Source: Candidatus Sulfotelmatobacter sp.
GTDB lineage: Bacteria > Acidobacteriota > Terriglobia > Terriglobales > Acidobacteriaceae
NCBI GenBank assembly: GCA_017883385.1
Contig: JADGNQ010000058.1
Span: 1-33,923, forward strand
DNA: 33,923 bases
Direction of reading: 5' to 3'
Position 1 is the first letter of the stretch; each line of letters begins with the position of its first letter. The notes beneath the pieces are model-generated. The model made no database searches. It was not told the origin of the DNA and saw nothing but the letters and a program-made list of their open reading frames with translations. Of the stretch, positions 1 to 7,807 are shown one piece after another. Position numbers and translations under genes: made by a program.

Positions 1-246
1 GCGCATCCGGACGGCATGGTCGTGGGCGATATCCAGCTAGAACTGGACATTCCGAATTCCACCCTCTCGCACCACCTGGAGAAATTGAAAAACGAAGGGC
101 TGGTAAACGTGCGCCGCGAAAGTACCTTTCTGTGGCACACGGCCAACACAGAAGCACTGCAGGAACTACTGCAATTTCTATATGCCGAATGCTGCACTCG
201 AAACAAGGCAGTCAAGCCGCAAAGTATCGTCCAGATTTGTAAATAG
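1..246 (+). CDS. arsR: ArsR-family arsenic-responsive repressor, C-terminal part (5' end outside window)
   Basis: The frame is open from base 1, so the true start lies upstream of the window; the first internal ATG at 16 is not the gene start. The visible 81 residues carry the second half of a winged helix-turn-helix: the recognition helix (NSTLSHHLEKLKNEGLV) followed by the wing (NVRREST..LWHTAN). This is the classic ArsR/SmtB layout. The N-terminal metal-site helix (ELCVCD in typical ArsR) is not visible. The tail contains an adjacent Cys pair (YAECC) that could take part in As(III) binding; that is inference. It lies 14 bp before arsM and most likely autoregulates the ars operon. Identity is supported by both the motif and the operon context. 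Confidence 0.85.
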   Translation, partial: AHPDGMVVGDIQLELDIPNSTLSHHLEKLKNEGLVNVRRESTFLWHTANTEALQELLQFLYAECCTRNKAVKPQSIVQICK

Positions 247-260
247 GAAAGAGGCGCACC

Positions 261-1121
261 ATGAGCAGTACGGACATTAAAGACGTCGTGAAAGAGAAGT
301 ATGGTCAGGCAGCACTGCGAGTGAAGAGTGGTGGCAGTGCCTGTTGTGGCGCCACCGCGGCAAGCGGCTTGGGTTGCGACCCGATCACTTCGAATTTGTA
401 CGACTCTTCCCAAGCGGGACAAGTCCCGGAGGAAGCCATGCTCGCTTCGTTAGGGTGCGGAAATCCAACTGCACTGGCGAAGTTGAACGCAGGAGAGGTA
501 GTCCTCGATCTCGGCTCGGGAGGTGGCGTAGATGTCCTGCTGTCGGCGAAGCGGGTTGGGCCTACCGGCAAGGCATACGGCCTGGACATGACCGATGAGA
601 TGCTCGCGCTCGCCAATGAGAACAAACGCAAAGCGGGCGCCGAGAACGTCGAGTTCCTGAAGGGCGAGATCGAGCATATCCCGCTGCCCGACAACTCGGT
701 CGACGTGATTATTTCGAATTGTGTCATCAACCTCTCTGCGGACAAGGATCGTGTGCTGCGAGAGGCGTTTCGTGTGCTGAAGCCGGGAGGCCGGTTCGCG
801 GTTTCCGATGTTGTGACCCGCGGCGAAATTACTCCAGCAATCCGCCAAAGCGTGCTTCTGTGGGTCGGATGTGTGGCGGGGGCTCTTGGAGATGACGAAT
901 ATCGCAGCAAACTCTCTGCCGCCGGCTTCGAGCGGATTGACATCGAGCCGACACGCGTGTATCGGGCGGAAGATGCGCGGGAGTTTCTGTCGGCCGCAGG
1001 ACTGGATGTGGACGCGATTGCACCCGACGTAGATGGCAAGTTCATGAGCGCCTTCGTTCGTGCAGTCAAGCCGGCTGACGCTGGCGCGAAGGCATGTTGC
1101 GGGCCGACCTGCTGTAACTAG
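261..1121 (+). CDS. arsM: Arsenite S-adenosylmethionine methyltransferase ArsM
   Basis: This cytoplasmic enzyme methylates As(III) with SAM to mono-, di- and trimethyl arsenicals. The 286-residue protein has the class I SAM-binding motif VLDLGSGGG around residues 81-89 and the ArsM pattern CVINLSADKDRVLREAFRVLKPGG. The three arsenite-binding cysteines of the family correspond to C66 (SLGCGNP), C154 (SNCVINL) and C204 (WVGCVAG). Extra cysteine clusters sit at both ends: C28-C29 and C39 near the N-terminus, and a CCGPTCC tail. They are common in bacterial ArsM and may help As(III) capture. The ATG is preceded by a purine-rich AGGAAAGAGG. It lies 14 bp after arsR and 12 bp before arsC, so it is co-transcribed with them. 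Confidence 0.95.
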   Translation: MSSTDIKDVVKEKYGQAALRVKSGGSACCGATAASGLGCDPITSNLYDSSQAGQVPEEAMLASLGCGNPTALAKLNAGEVVLDLGSGGGVDVLLSAKRVGPTGKAYGLDMTDEMLALANENKRKAGAENVEFLKGEIEHIPLPDNSVDVIISNCVINLSADKDRVLREAFRVLKPGGRFAVSDVVTRGEITPAIRQSVLLWVGCVAGALGDDEYRSKLSAAGFERIDIEPTRVYRAEDAREFLSAAGLDVDAIAPDVDGKFMSAFVRAVKPADAGAKACCGPTCCN

Positions 1122-1133
1122 GAGCCAACGATC

Positions 1134-1646
1134 GTGAAAGCAGAGTACAACGTTCTATTCCTGTGCACGGGAAATTCCGCGCGCTCTGTTATGGCCGAAG
1201 CAATTCTGAACTTCAAAGGCAGGCCCAAGTTCACGGGGTACAGCGCCGGAAGTCACCCGTCAGGCAAGGTTCGCCCGGAAGCCTTGAGACAACTCGAATC
1301 GGCGCGCATACCAACCGACGGTCTGCGCAGCAAGGCCTGGGATGAATTCTCTTTGCCCGGCTCTCCCCGGCTCGATTTTGTTTTTACGGTCTGCGACAAC
1401 GCCGCAAAAGAAGTTTGTCCGGTCTGGCCCGGACAGCCAATGACCGCCCATTGGGGTATTCCAGACCCCGCCGCGGTCCGCGGAAGCGAAGCGGAAGTCG
1501 AGCGAGCGTTCCGCGAGGCGTTCTTCATTCTGGATCGCAGAATCAGTTTGTTTCTCGCCCTCCCGCTCAAGACTCTTGATGGCCTTGCAATCAAGAAGGA
1601 ACTCGACAACATCGGTCAGACGATGACCCCTATCCCGCACGAATAG
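1134..1646 (+). CDS. arsC: Arsenate reductase, low-molecular-weight phosphatase fold
   Basis: This enzyme reduces As(V) to As(III) for methylation by ArsM or export by Acr3. The 170-residue protein opens with the LMW tyrosine-phosphatase P-loop CTGNSARS: C11 is the nucleophile and R17 closes the loop (C-x5-R). A second Cys pair, C87 and C95 (CDNAAKEVC), matches the disulfide relay of thioredoxin-type arsenate reductases, although the spacing (seven residues between) is one longer than in the S. aureus enzyme. The start is a GTG with AGGAG 8-9 nt upstream, 12 bp after the arsM stop. An ordinary protein-tyrosine phosphatase is the alternative; the Cys pair and the ars operon favour arsenate reductase. 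Confidence 0.93.
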   Translation: MKAEYNVLFLCTGNSARSVMAEAILNFKGRPKFTGYSAGSHPSGKVRPEALRQLESARIPTDGLRSKAWDEFSLPGSPRLDFVFTVCDNAAKEVCPVWPGQPMTAHWGIPDPAAVRGSEAEVERAFREAFFILDRRISLFLALPLKTLDGLAIKKELDNIGQTMTPIPHE

Positions 1647-1688
1647 CCGTGAGTTTCCGGAACCAACCGCGTTTCGGGAGGACCAAGG

Positions 1689-2774
1689 ATGAAGGCAACT
1701 GGTCGTCTTAGTTTCCTGGACCGTTATCTAACCGCGTGGATCTTCTCCGCGATGGCCGTGGGCGTTGTGTTGGGTTGGCTCGTGCCCGGAGTCGTGCCAT
1801 TTCTGAATCGCTTCAACGTCGGTACGACGTCGATTCCGATTGCAGCTGGATTGATTGTGATGATGTATCCCCCTTTCACGAAGGTGCGATATGAGAACCT
1901 GCACGAGGTCTTTCGCAACCAGCGGGTGCTCGGCCTGTCACTCGTCCAGAACTGGGTTGTCGGGCCGATTCTGATGTTTGTTCTTGCGATCGTATTCCTA
2001 CGCGGATATCCGGAATACATGGCTGGGTTAATCATGATCGGCCTGGCGCGCTGTATCGCCATGGTGATCGTTTGGAACGAACTCGCACGAGGCGATTCTG
2101 AATATGCGGCTGGCCTGGTGGCCTTCAATTCTCTCTTCCAGGTCTTCTTCTATTCTTTCTACGCTTGGATCTTCATTACAGTTCTTCCCGCGAAGCTCGG
2201 TTTGCGAAGCGCGGTTGTCGATGTGTCCATCGCAGAAATTGCCAAGAGTGTGTTTGTCTATCTCGGGATCCCGTCTCTCGCCGGATTCCTGACTCGTACT
2301 GCGCTGGTTCGCGCCAAAGGGCGCGACTGGTACGATCGGAACTTCGTTCCTCGAGTAAGCCCCCTGACGTTAGTTGCTCTGCTGTTCACGATTGTAGTGA
2401 TGTTCTCGCTGAAGGGTGGCTACATTGTTCGGCTGCCCCTGGACGTCTTGCGCATCGCCGTGCCGCTATTGATTTACTTCGTCCTGATGTTTCTGGTGTC
2501 CTTTTACATGGGCAAGAAGATGGGCGCCGACTATTCGAAGACGACCACGCTGGCATTTACCGCCGCCTCCAACAACTTTGAACTCGCGATTGCCGTTGCC
2601 GTGTCGGTATTCGGTATCAATTCAGGAGCGGCATTCGCTGCTGTGATCGGGCCGCTCGTAGAAGTGCCCGTCATGATCGCCCTCGTCAACGTGGCCCTCC
2701 ACTTCCAACGCCACTTCTTTCCCGACTCAGGAGCAATCGCGGTGGAGCCGATTTGTTCGCCCGCTGCGAAGTGA
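1689..2774 (+). CDS. acr3: Arsenite efflux permease, ACR3 family
   Basis: This inner-membrane carrier exports As(III) and completes detoxification after ArsC. The 361-residue protein is highly hydrophobic, with about ten predicted membrane segments, as in the bile acid/arsenite/riboflavin (BART) superfamily. Family hallmarks include the N-terminal [20 protein letters not shown], the segment [19 protein letters not shown] containing the conserved functional cysteine, and [16 protein letters not shown] near the C-terminus. The start ATG follows GGGAGGACCAAGG with good Shine-Dalgarno spacing. It is 42 bp downstream of arsC on the same strand and is the last gene of the operon. Confidence 0.95.
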   Translation: MKATGRLSFLDRYLTAWIFSAMAVGVVLGWLVPGVVPFLNRFNVGTTSIPIAAGLIVMMYPPFTKVRYENLHEVFRNQRVLGLSLVQNWVVGPILMFVLAIVFLRGYPEYMAGLIMIGLARCIAMVIVWNELARGDSEYAAGLVAFNSLFQVFFYSFYAWIFITVLPAKLGLRSAVVDVSIAEIAKSVFVYLGIPSLAGFLTRTALVRAKGRDWYDRNFVPRVSPLTLVALLFTIVVMFSLKGGYIVRLPLDVLRIAVPLLIYFVLMFLVSFYMGKKMGADYSKTTTLAFTAASNNFELAIAVAVSVFGINSGAAFAAVIGPLVEVPVMIALVNVALHFQRHFFPDSGAIAVEPICSPAAK

Positions 2775-2885
2775 GGAGACACAGAACAGGGAGAGGAGGG
2801 GAAAGCCTGACCTGAGGAGTGGTGTATTATCTTGCAACGCTTCGCAGCGCTTCGATGGATACCGGGTTGGAGTTAGACCCATTTC

Positions 2886-3983
2886 ATGAAACTTGATAAG
2901 CAGTTATTAAAAAGCGCTCCCAAAGTTCTCTTGCACGAGCATTTGGATGGTGTGCTGCGACCGCTAACCGTGATTGAGCTGGCAAGAGATACAAATTACA
3001 CAGCCCTTCCCACCGATTCTCCGGAAGCACTCGCTGAGTGGTTTTTTCGCGGGGCGAATCAGGGGAGTCTTGCGAAATATCTGGAGGGCTTCTCGCATAC
3101 CATCGCGGTGATGCAGACTGAGGATGCGCTGCAGCGTGTCGCGTACGAACAAGCCGAAGACCTGAGTCGGGATGGGATTGTCTATTTCGAGGCTCGCTTT
3201 GCGCCGGTCTTTCACACCCAGAAGGGATTGACCCATCAGCAGATCGTTTCGGCAGTGCTGAAAGGACTAGAGAGAGGACGAAAGGACTTTGGGATTTCTG
3301 CCGGTCTGATCATTTGCGCGATGCGCAACATGAACACGTCGCTGGAGATGGCCGAACTCGCTGTCGATTTTCGCGCGCGGGGAGTAGTCGGCTTCGATCT
3401 GGCGGGCGAAGAAGGCGGGTATCCCCCGAAAAAGCACGTGGAGGCTTTTCATTACATTCAGCGGGAGAACTTCAACATTACGATTCACGCCGGCGAAGGT
3501 TACGGCAAAGAGTCGATCTGGCAAGCGATTCAGTATTGTGGAGCACACCGCATTGGGCACGGGACGAGGCTGATCGACGATATTGCCGTTGTGGACGGCA
3601 AAGCGGTGAAGTTGGGCGATCTGGCTCAATACGTCCTCGATAAGCGCATCCCATTGGAAATCTGCCTGCTTAGCAACGTCCACACCGGCGCCACACCCAG
3701 CTTGGCGGAGCATCCCTTTAAGATTCTCTACCAGGAGAAATTCCGGGTCACCTTGAATACGGACAACCGGTTGATGAGTCGGACCACGATGAGTCAGGAG
3801 TTTGAAGCCGCCGCGGAGACGTTTGGCCTGTCGCTGGACGATTTTGAGCGGATCACGATCAATGCGATGAAGAGCGCGTTCCTGCCTTACAAAGAACGCT
3901 GCGACTTCATTTATTCCGCCATCAAGCCCGGCTACGCAAAGATCCGAGAATCGATGATCCGGGAATCGGCTGGGCCAAAATAG
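2886..3983 (+). CDS. add: Adenosine deaminase
   Basis: This metal-dependent amidohydrolase converts adenosine or deoxyadenosine to inosine in purine salvage. The 365-residue protein has all expected active-site elements: H17-x-H19 in LHEHLDG (metal ligands), HAGEG at 201-205 (H201 ligand, E204 catalytic), HRIGHG with catalytic H225, LSNVHTGA, and NTDN with metal ligand D293. TDN rather than TDD is usual for one bacterial subgroup. The ATG has GGAG about 14 nt upstream, a rather long spacing. It opens a purine cluster with a nucleoside permease-like gene, guanine deaminase and an NCS2 transporter. The 111-bp gap after acr3 suggests its own promoter; TATTAT near 2825 could be a -10 box, but no clear -35 is seen. 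Confidence 0.93.
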   Translation: MKLDKQLLKSAPKVLLHEHLDGVLRPLTVIELARDTNYTALPTDSPEALAEWFFRGANQGSLAKYLEGFSHTIAVMQTEDALQRVAYEQAEDLSRDGIVYFEARFAPVFHTQKGLTHQQIVSAVLKGLERGRKDFGISAGLIICAMRNMNTSLEMAELAVDFRARGVVGFDLAGEEGGYPPKKHVEAFHYIQRENFNITIHAGEGYGKESIWQAIQYCGAHRIGHGTRLIDDIAVVDGKAVKLGDLAQYVLDKRIPLEICLLSNVHTGATPSLAEHPFKILYQEKFRVTLNTDNRLMSRTTMSQEFEAAAETFGLSLDDFERITINAMKSAFLPYKERCDFIYSAIKPGYAKIRESMIRESAGPK

Positions 3984-4019
3984 TCTATCTGAAATTGCGC
4001 AAGCACCCGGAGCGTTCAC

Positions 4020-5089
4020 GTGCAGTCCTATAAGGGGTTGGTCCTCGCGCTCGTGTTGTCCGCCCTATGTTCTGGTTATCTTCCCGCCCAGACCGCTGGG
4101 CCAGTTGCACCGATTCGCGTCAAGGTCGTCGTAGTCACGATGTTCGAGCGTGGCGAGGACACTGGAGATATTCCCGGGGAATTTCAGCTCTGGGTGGAGC
4201 GCGAGCATCTCGACCAGATTCTTCCGCTGCCTTCCGGCTATCACCACGTGCGCCTGAACAAGGATGGAGTGCTCGGCATGGTGACCGGTGTCGGAACGGC
4301 TAAATCTGCGGCGTCCGTGATGGCACTGGGCCTCGACCCACGTTTCGATCTCTCGAAGGCATATTGGATAGTCGCCGGCATTGGCGGAGGAGATCCGGCG
4401 GACGTGTCGGTCGGTTCGGCGGTTTGGGCGGAGCACGTGGTGGATGCGATCTTGCGTTTGAAGTCGATGCGCGGCAGATTCCTGCGAGCTGGCAGACCGG
4501 CTACGTTCCGCTACGGAAGGGCACGCCCTACGAGCAGCCAGCCAGCGACGTCTATGGCGAAGCCTACACGCTGAACGCAGGATTGGTTGGATGGGCATTT
4601 CGCCTGACACAAGACTTGCCGCTTGCGGACTCCGACGCTTTGCGCAAGTCGCGAGCGCGATTCGCGGGATTTCCAAATGCGCTGAAGGCGCCGTTCGTGA
4701 CGCGAGGCGACACCCTGTCGGCAAGTACGTTCTGGCATGGTTCACTGATGGACGAATGGGCCAATGCCTGGTCCCGCTACTACACGGGCGGCAAAGGGAA
4801 TTACATGGTCGCGGCCATGGAGGACTCGGGCACGCTGCAGGCACTCACGTTCCTGAATCAGGCTGGACGTGTTGATCTACAGCGCGTGCTGGTGCTGCGC
4901 ACGGTGAGCAACTATGACCGCGAAGCCCCGGGCGTGCCGGTGGCGGAGAGCCTGCAAGAGATGGTTTCCGGCAACTACTCGGCGTATATGCCTGCTCTGG
5001 AGGCAGCCCAGATCGTCGGAGACAAGGTGGTACGAGATCTCGTGGAGCACTGGGCGGAGCGGGAATCGACCGTTCCTCACGCTCCGTAG
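4020..5089 (+). pseudogene. Purine nucleoside permease (NUP family), exported, disrupted by a 1-nt frameshift
   Basis: Two frames together make one NUP-family protein. The first (GTG at 4020, GGAG just upstream) gives a signal peptide, the opening PIRVKVVVVTMFE, then GEFQLWVERE, GVGTAKSAASVMALGLDPRFDLSKAYWIVAGIGG and GSAVWAEHVVD. Homology then continues one frame over from 4448 with DLAFEVDAR, TGYVPL, FWHGSLMDEWAN and AAMEDSGTLQ, to the stop at 5089. The break is at 4446-4447, where GC stands for an expected GGC-like codon, so one base is missing. Bacterial NUP proteins are related to purine nucleoside phosphorylases and are linked to nucleoside uptake; the signal peptide points to the periplasm. 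It is either a recent pseudogene or a base-calling error: both halves are otherwise well preserved. Confidence 0.85.
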
Positions 5090-5135
5090 TCAGGACGACC
5101 AACCTTCGGAATTCACTACCGAATTCACCGACATT

Positions 5136-5164
5136 TTACGAAATTCTGAGTTGCGGCTTATACT
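5136..5164 (+). promoter_or_regulatory. Candidate sigma70 promoter upstream of guaD
   Basis: TTACGA (5136-5141), a 17-nt spacer and TATACT (5159-5164) form a plausible -35/-10 pair about 110 bp before guanine deaminase. The -10 matches the consensus at five of six positions and the -35 at three of six. The gap between the NUP gene and guaD is 182 bp with no other gene in it. Confidence 0.35.
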
Positions 5165-5271
5165 CGCTTCTCAAAAGCGGGCTGCGAAAAAGTCCATGTC
5201 GACCGATTTGCGCGTTTGCGTGTGCCGACGCCGGCAACCCTTTGACAATTACGCATCGATAGAACCAACAC

Positions 5272-5739
5272 ATGGACAATCCTTTCATGGCGCGCGCCAT
5301 TCAGTTGTCGATTGACAACGTTCACTCAGGACGCGGCGGACCCTTCGGTGCGGTCGTGGTGAAGGACGGCGCCATTGTTGCGGAGGCCGCCAACCAGGTC
5401 ACACTGACGAATGATCCTACCGCGCACGCTGAAGTACTCGCTATTCGTGAGGCCTGCAAAAGACTTGGCGGTTTTGATCTGGAAGGTTGTGAGATCTACA
5501 CCTCCTGTGAGCCCTGCCCGATGTGTCTGGGCGCAATCTACTGGGCCCGCCTCTCCCGCGTCTACTTTGCCAACGCCGATGCGGATGCGTCCAAGATCGG
5601 GTTTGACGATTCCCTGATTTATCGGGAGATCGCCCAACCGCATTCGCAGCGCAAGATTCCCATGATTCAGATGATGCGTGAAGAGGCGTTAGCGGCGTTT
5701 CGTGCATGGGAGAATAGGCCCAACAAGATCGAGTATTGA
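5272..5739 (+). CDS. guaD: Guanine deaminase (cytidine-deaminase fold)
   Basis: This zinc enzyme deaminates guanine to xanthine. The 155-residue length is typical for the short bacterial GuaD class. The zinc site is H52-A-E54 (TAHAEV) with catalytic E54, and the PCxxC motif with C82 and C85 (SCEPCPMCLGAIYWAR). The segment IGFDDSLIYREI closely resembles the C-terminal region of Bacillus GuaD, which distinguishes it from tRNA adenosine deaminase TadA. Its C-terminus meets the next gene's region without a gap, and an NCS2 purine transporter follows on the same strand. The ATG at 5272 fits the family N-terminus (MARAIQLSIDNV); no strong Shine-Dalgarno is seen. Confidence 0.9.
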   Translation: MDNPFMARAIQLSIDNVHSGRGGPFGAVVVKDGAIVAEAANQVTLTNDPTAHAEVLAIREACKRLGGFDLEGCEIYTSCEPCPMCLGAIYWARLSRVYFANADADASKIGFDDSLIYREIAQPHSQRKIPMIQMMREEALAAFRAWENRPNKIEY

Positions 5740-5780
5740 GTCGCTGGAGCACCCGCCAATCTCAGTCTTATGGAGGACGA

Positions 5781-7076
5781 TTGATCGATCGTTATTTCAA
5801 GCTCACCGAGAACCAGACCTCCGTGAAACAGGAGATGCTGGGCGGCCTCACTACCTTTGTCACGATGGCCTACATCATCGTAGTGAATCCCCAGATTCTT
5901 GCGCAGGCAGGAATGCCGGCAGAGGGCGTGGTCTTTGCCACCTGCGTCTCGGCGGCGGTGGCCACGCTGGTGATGGGACTTTACGCGAACTATCCCATCG
6001 CATTGGCGCCGGGTATGTCGCTCAACGCCTATTTCACGTATTCCGTTTGCATCGCCATGCATGTTCCCTGGCGCACCGCTCTTGCGGTCGTGTTTTGTTC
6101 CGGCGTCCTTTTCCTGATACTCACGGTGACGCGCGTTCGGGAGCAGATTGTCAATGGCATCCCCGACTGTCTAAAGCATTCGACTGCGGCTGGAATTGGT
6201 ATGTTTATCGCGTTTGTGGGACTGCGCAACGCAAAGATTGTAGTAGCGAATCCGGCCACGTATGTGGGGCTGGGCAGTTTCTCCGACAAGGAGGTGCAGA
6301 CTGCCTGTTTCGGCCTCGTGCTGACGCTGATTCTGATGTCGCGAAAACTTCACGGCGCGATCCTGATCGGTATCTTTGGCACCGCGCTGCTCGGAATTCT
6401 TCGCGGTATCACGCACTGGCCAACCGCAGTTTTCTCGATGCCACACCCATCCTCCACGCTTCTACAGCTGGATTTTCGCGGCGCCAGCCACTTGGGCCTA
6501 CTCGAGATTCTTTTTGCTTTTCTGTTTGTGGACCTCTTCGACAACGTCGGCACTCTGGTTGGAGTGTGCGAGCAAGGGGGCTTCGTCAAGGGCGGCAAGA
6601 TTCCACGGGTAGGCCGGATCCTGGTTGCGGACGGAGTGGGAACTGTCTTCGGAGCCCTGACGGGAACGTCCACGGTGACAAGTTACATCGAGAGCGCCGC
6701 TGGGGTTGCCGCTGGCGCTCGTACTGGTCTGAGCAATGTTGCCGTCGCTGCACTTTTTCTGCTCGCTACATTCTGCTCGCCGCTGGCGACTGCAATTCCG
6801 GCCTATGCGACGGCTTCCGCGCTGATATTGGTGGGCGTTCTGATGACGCAGTCGATTGCGCAAATCGCTTGGCAGGACTTCAGCGAGGCCGTCCCGGCAT
6901 TCATCACCATGTTAGCCACGCCTCTTACCTTCAGCATCGCGACCGGCCTCAGCCTTGGTCTGATTTCCTACACGGTCGTGAAAGTTGCTTCCGGAAAGTT
7001 CCGCGAAGTAAACGCACTCATCTGGATTCTCACCGCCCTCTTCATTCTGCGATACGTCTATTTGGCCGCGGCTTAG
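5781..7076 (+). CDS. NCS2-family purine (guanine/hypoxanthine/adenine) permease
   Basis: This inner-membrane nucleobase:cation symporter of the AzgA/PbuG-like branch has 431 residues and about 12-14 hydrophobic segments. Recognisable family blocks are RYFKLTENQTSVKQEMLGGLTTF-like at the N-terminus, TMAYIIVVNP, GLYANYPIALAPGMSLNAYF, LFVDLFDNVGTLVGV and TSTVTSYIESAAGVAAGARTG. The frame is open further upstream (TTG at 5736), but TTG at 5781 is preceded by GGAGG (5772-5776) at good spacing and gives the normal N-terminus, so it was chosen. It lies directly behind guaD; together they would import nucleobases and deaminate guanine. Confidence 0.9.
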   Translation: MIDRYFKLTENQTSVKQEMLGGLTTFVTMAYIIVVNPQILAQAGMPAEGVVFATCVSAAVATLVMGLYANYPIALAPGMSLNAYFTYSVCIAMHVPWRTALAVVFCSGVLFLILTVTRVREQIVNGIPDCLKHSTAAGIGMFIAFVGLRNAKIVVANPATYVGLGSFSDKEVQTACFGLVLTLILMSRKLHGAILIGIFGTALLGILRGITHWPTAVFSMPHPSSTLLQLDFRGASHLGLLEILFAFLFVDLFDNVGTLVGVCEQGGFVKGGKIPRVGRILVADGVGTVFGALTGTSTVTSYIESAAGVAAGARTGLSNVAVAALFLLATFCSPLATAIPAYATASALILVGVLMTQSIAQIAWQDFSEAVPAFITMLATPLTFSIATGLSLGLISYTVVKVASGKFREVNALIWILTALFILRYVYLAAA

Positions 7077-7079
7077 CTT

Positions 7080-7355
7080 TCAAAGACCCAGCAGGTTTGG
7101 GTGTACCTTGCGGTAAGCGTGCTCGTGGGCCCAGACGTCGAGGGGAGCGGAAGCGATTTCGTCCACCAGGGGGTCGGCCAGGCCACTCTTGCTCAGGTCT
7201 AAGGTCTTGATATACGTCTTGCAGGAGTCGCAACATTACACGCGAATTTGGGAGAACTCGTTCGCCGTGTAGACAGGAAGTTTCTCGTTATCTTCCTCGG
7301 CGCAGTTGGGACAAAAAGATGCGCCGGAACTCCACTTTTGCTTCCCGCAAAGATC
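7080..7355 (-). pseudogene. fdhE: fdhE remnant: C-terminal part of formate dehydrogenase accessory protein, with in-frame stop
   Basis: Read on minus from about 7355, the frame gives LCGKQKW, FCPNCAEEDNEKLPVYTANEF and QIRV, then a TAA stop (7236-7238), then CCDSCKTYIKTLDLSKSG, LVDEIASAPLDVWAHEH and PNLLGL with a normal stop at 7080-7082. This is the rubredoxin-like C-terminal region of FdhE, which is needed for formate dehydrogenase maturation. The Cys-x2-Cys pairs (CPNC, CDSC) are kept. The N-terminal portion is absent and the stop interrupts the frame, so it is a pseudogene. Its 3' end lies 3 bp beyond the NCS2 permease stop, tail to tail. Confidence 0.8.
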
Positions 7356-7388
7356 GCCTTCGATCTGTGGCTGCAGCGTCCGCGCTGT

Positions 7389-7771
7389 GTGTACCAGTTG
7401 CTGAAGAAACAGTATGCTGGGCAAAAGGTGCAGTTCTGGGAGATCGTCGGTGGCTGCGTCGTCTACCTCATTAGCGGTATTGTCCTGTGGGCTGGCGCCC
7501 GCACTTTTGGCAGAACGGCCGTGGCGATCAGCTACGTACTGCACGATATTTCAGCTCTCATCATGCTCGGCGGGATCTTCATCCACATCTATCTGAGTAC
7601 GATCGGAGGCCCGGTACCTTTCAATCGATGACGCGGGGCGCAGTCAGCGAGCGCTGGGCCTGGACGTTCCATCCCGCGTGGTACAAGGAAGTGACCGGTC
7701 GCGATCCGCGCGACGCCTATCAGAAAGCTCGAGAGCAAGCGGACCGGGCTGGCAAAGAGATCTCCTCTTAG
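7389..7771 (+). pseudogene. Formate dehydrogenase cytochrome b (gamma) subunit remnant, C-terminal half, frameshifted
   Basis: From about 7389 one frame reads VYQLLKKQYAGQKVQFWEI, followed by two membrane segments and VLHDISALIMLGGIFIHIYL to IGG. A one-base loss near 7611 shifts the reading to the next frame, GTFQSMTRG, ERWAWTFHPAWYKEVTGRD and DAYQKAREQ, ending at 7771. These are hallmarks of the C-terminal half of the FDH gamma subunit (FdnI/FdoI family), including the haem-ligand histidine region (VLHD, FIHIYL). The N-terminal half is missing, and no alpha or beta subunit gene is nearby. Upstream it runs into the oppositely oriented fdhE fragment. It is non-functional as read. Confidence 0.83.
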
Positions 7772-7807
7772 AGTCAGCGCAGCGACTCGCGTCGGGCCGA
7801 GTCCGAC

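Noticed and set aside
305-1069. Long minus-strand open frame antisense to arsM (254 codons)
   Set aside because: It is low-complexity, Ser/Arg-rich in translation, has no family motif and lies entirely under the well-supported arsM gene.
4440-4452. Programmed ribosomal frameshift in the NUP gene
   Set aside because: There is no slippery heptamer or clear downstream structure; a single-base loss explains the change fully.
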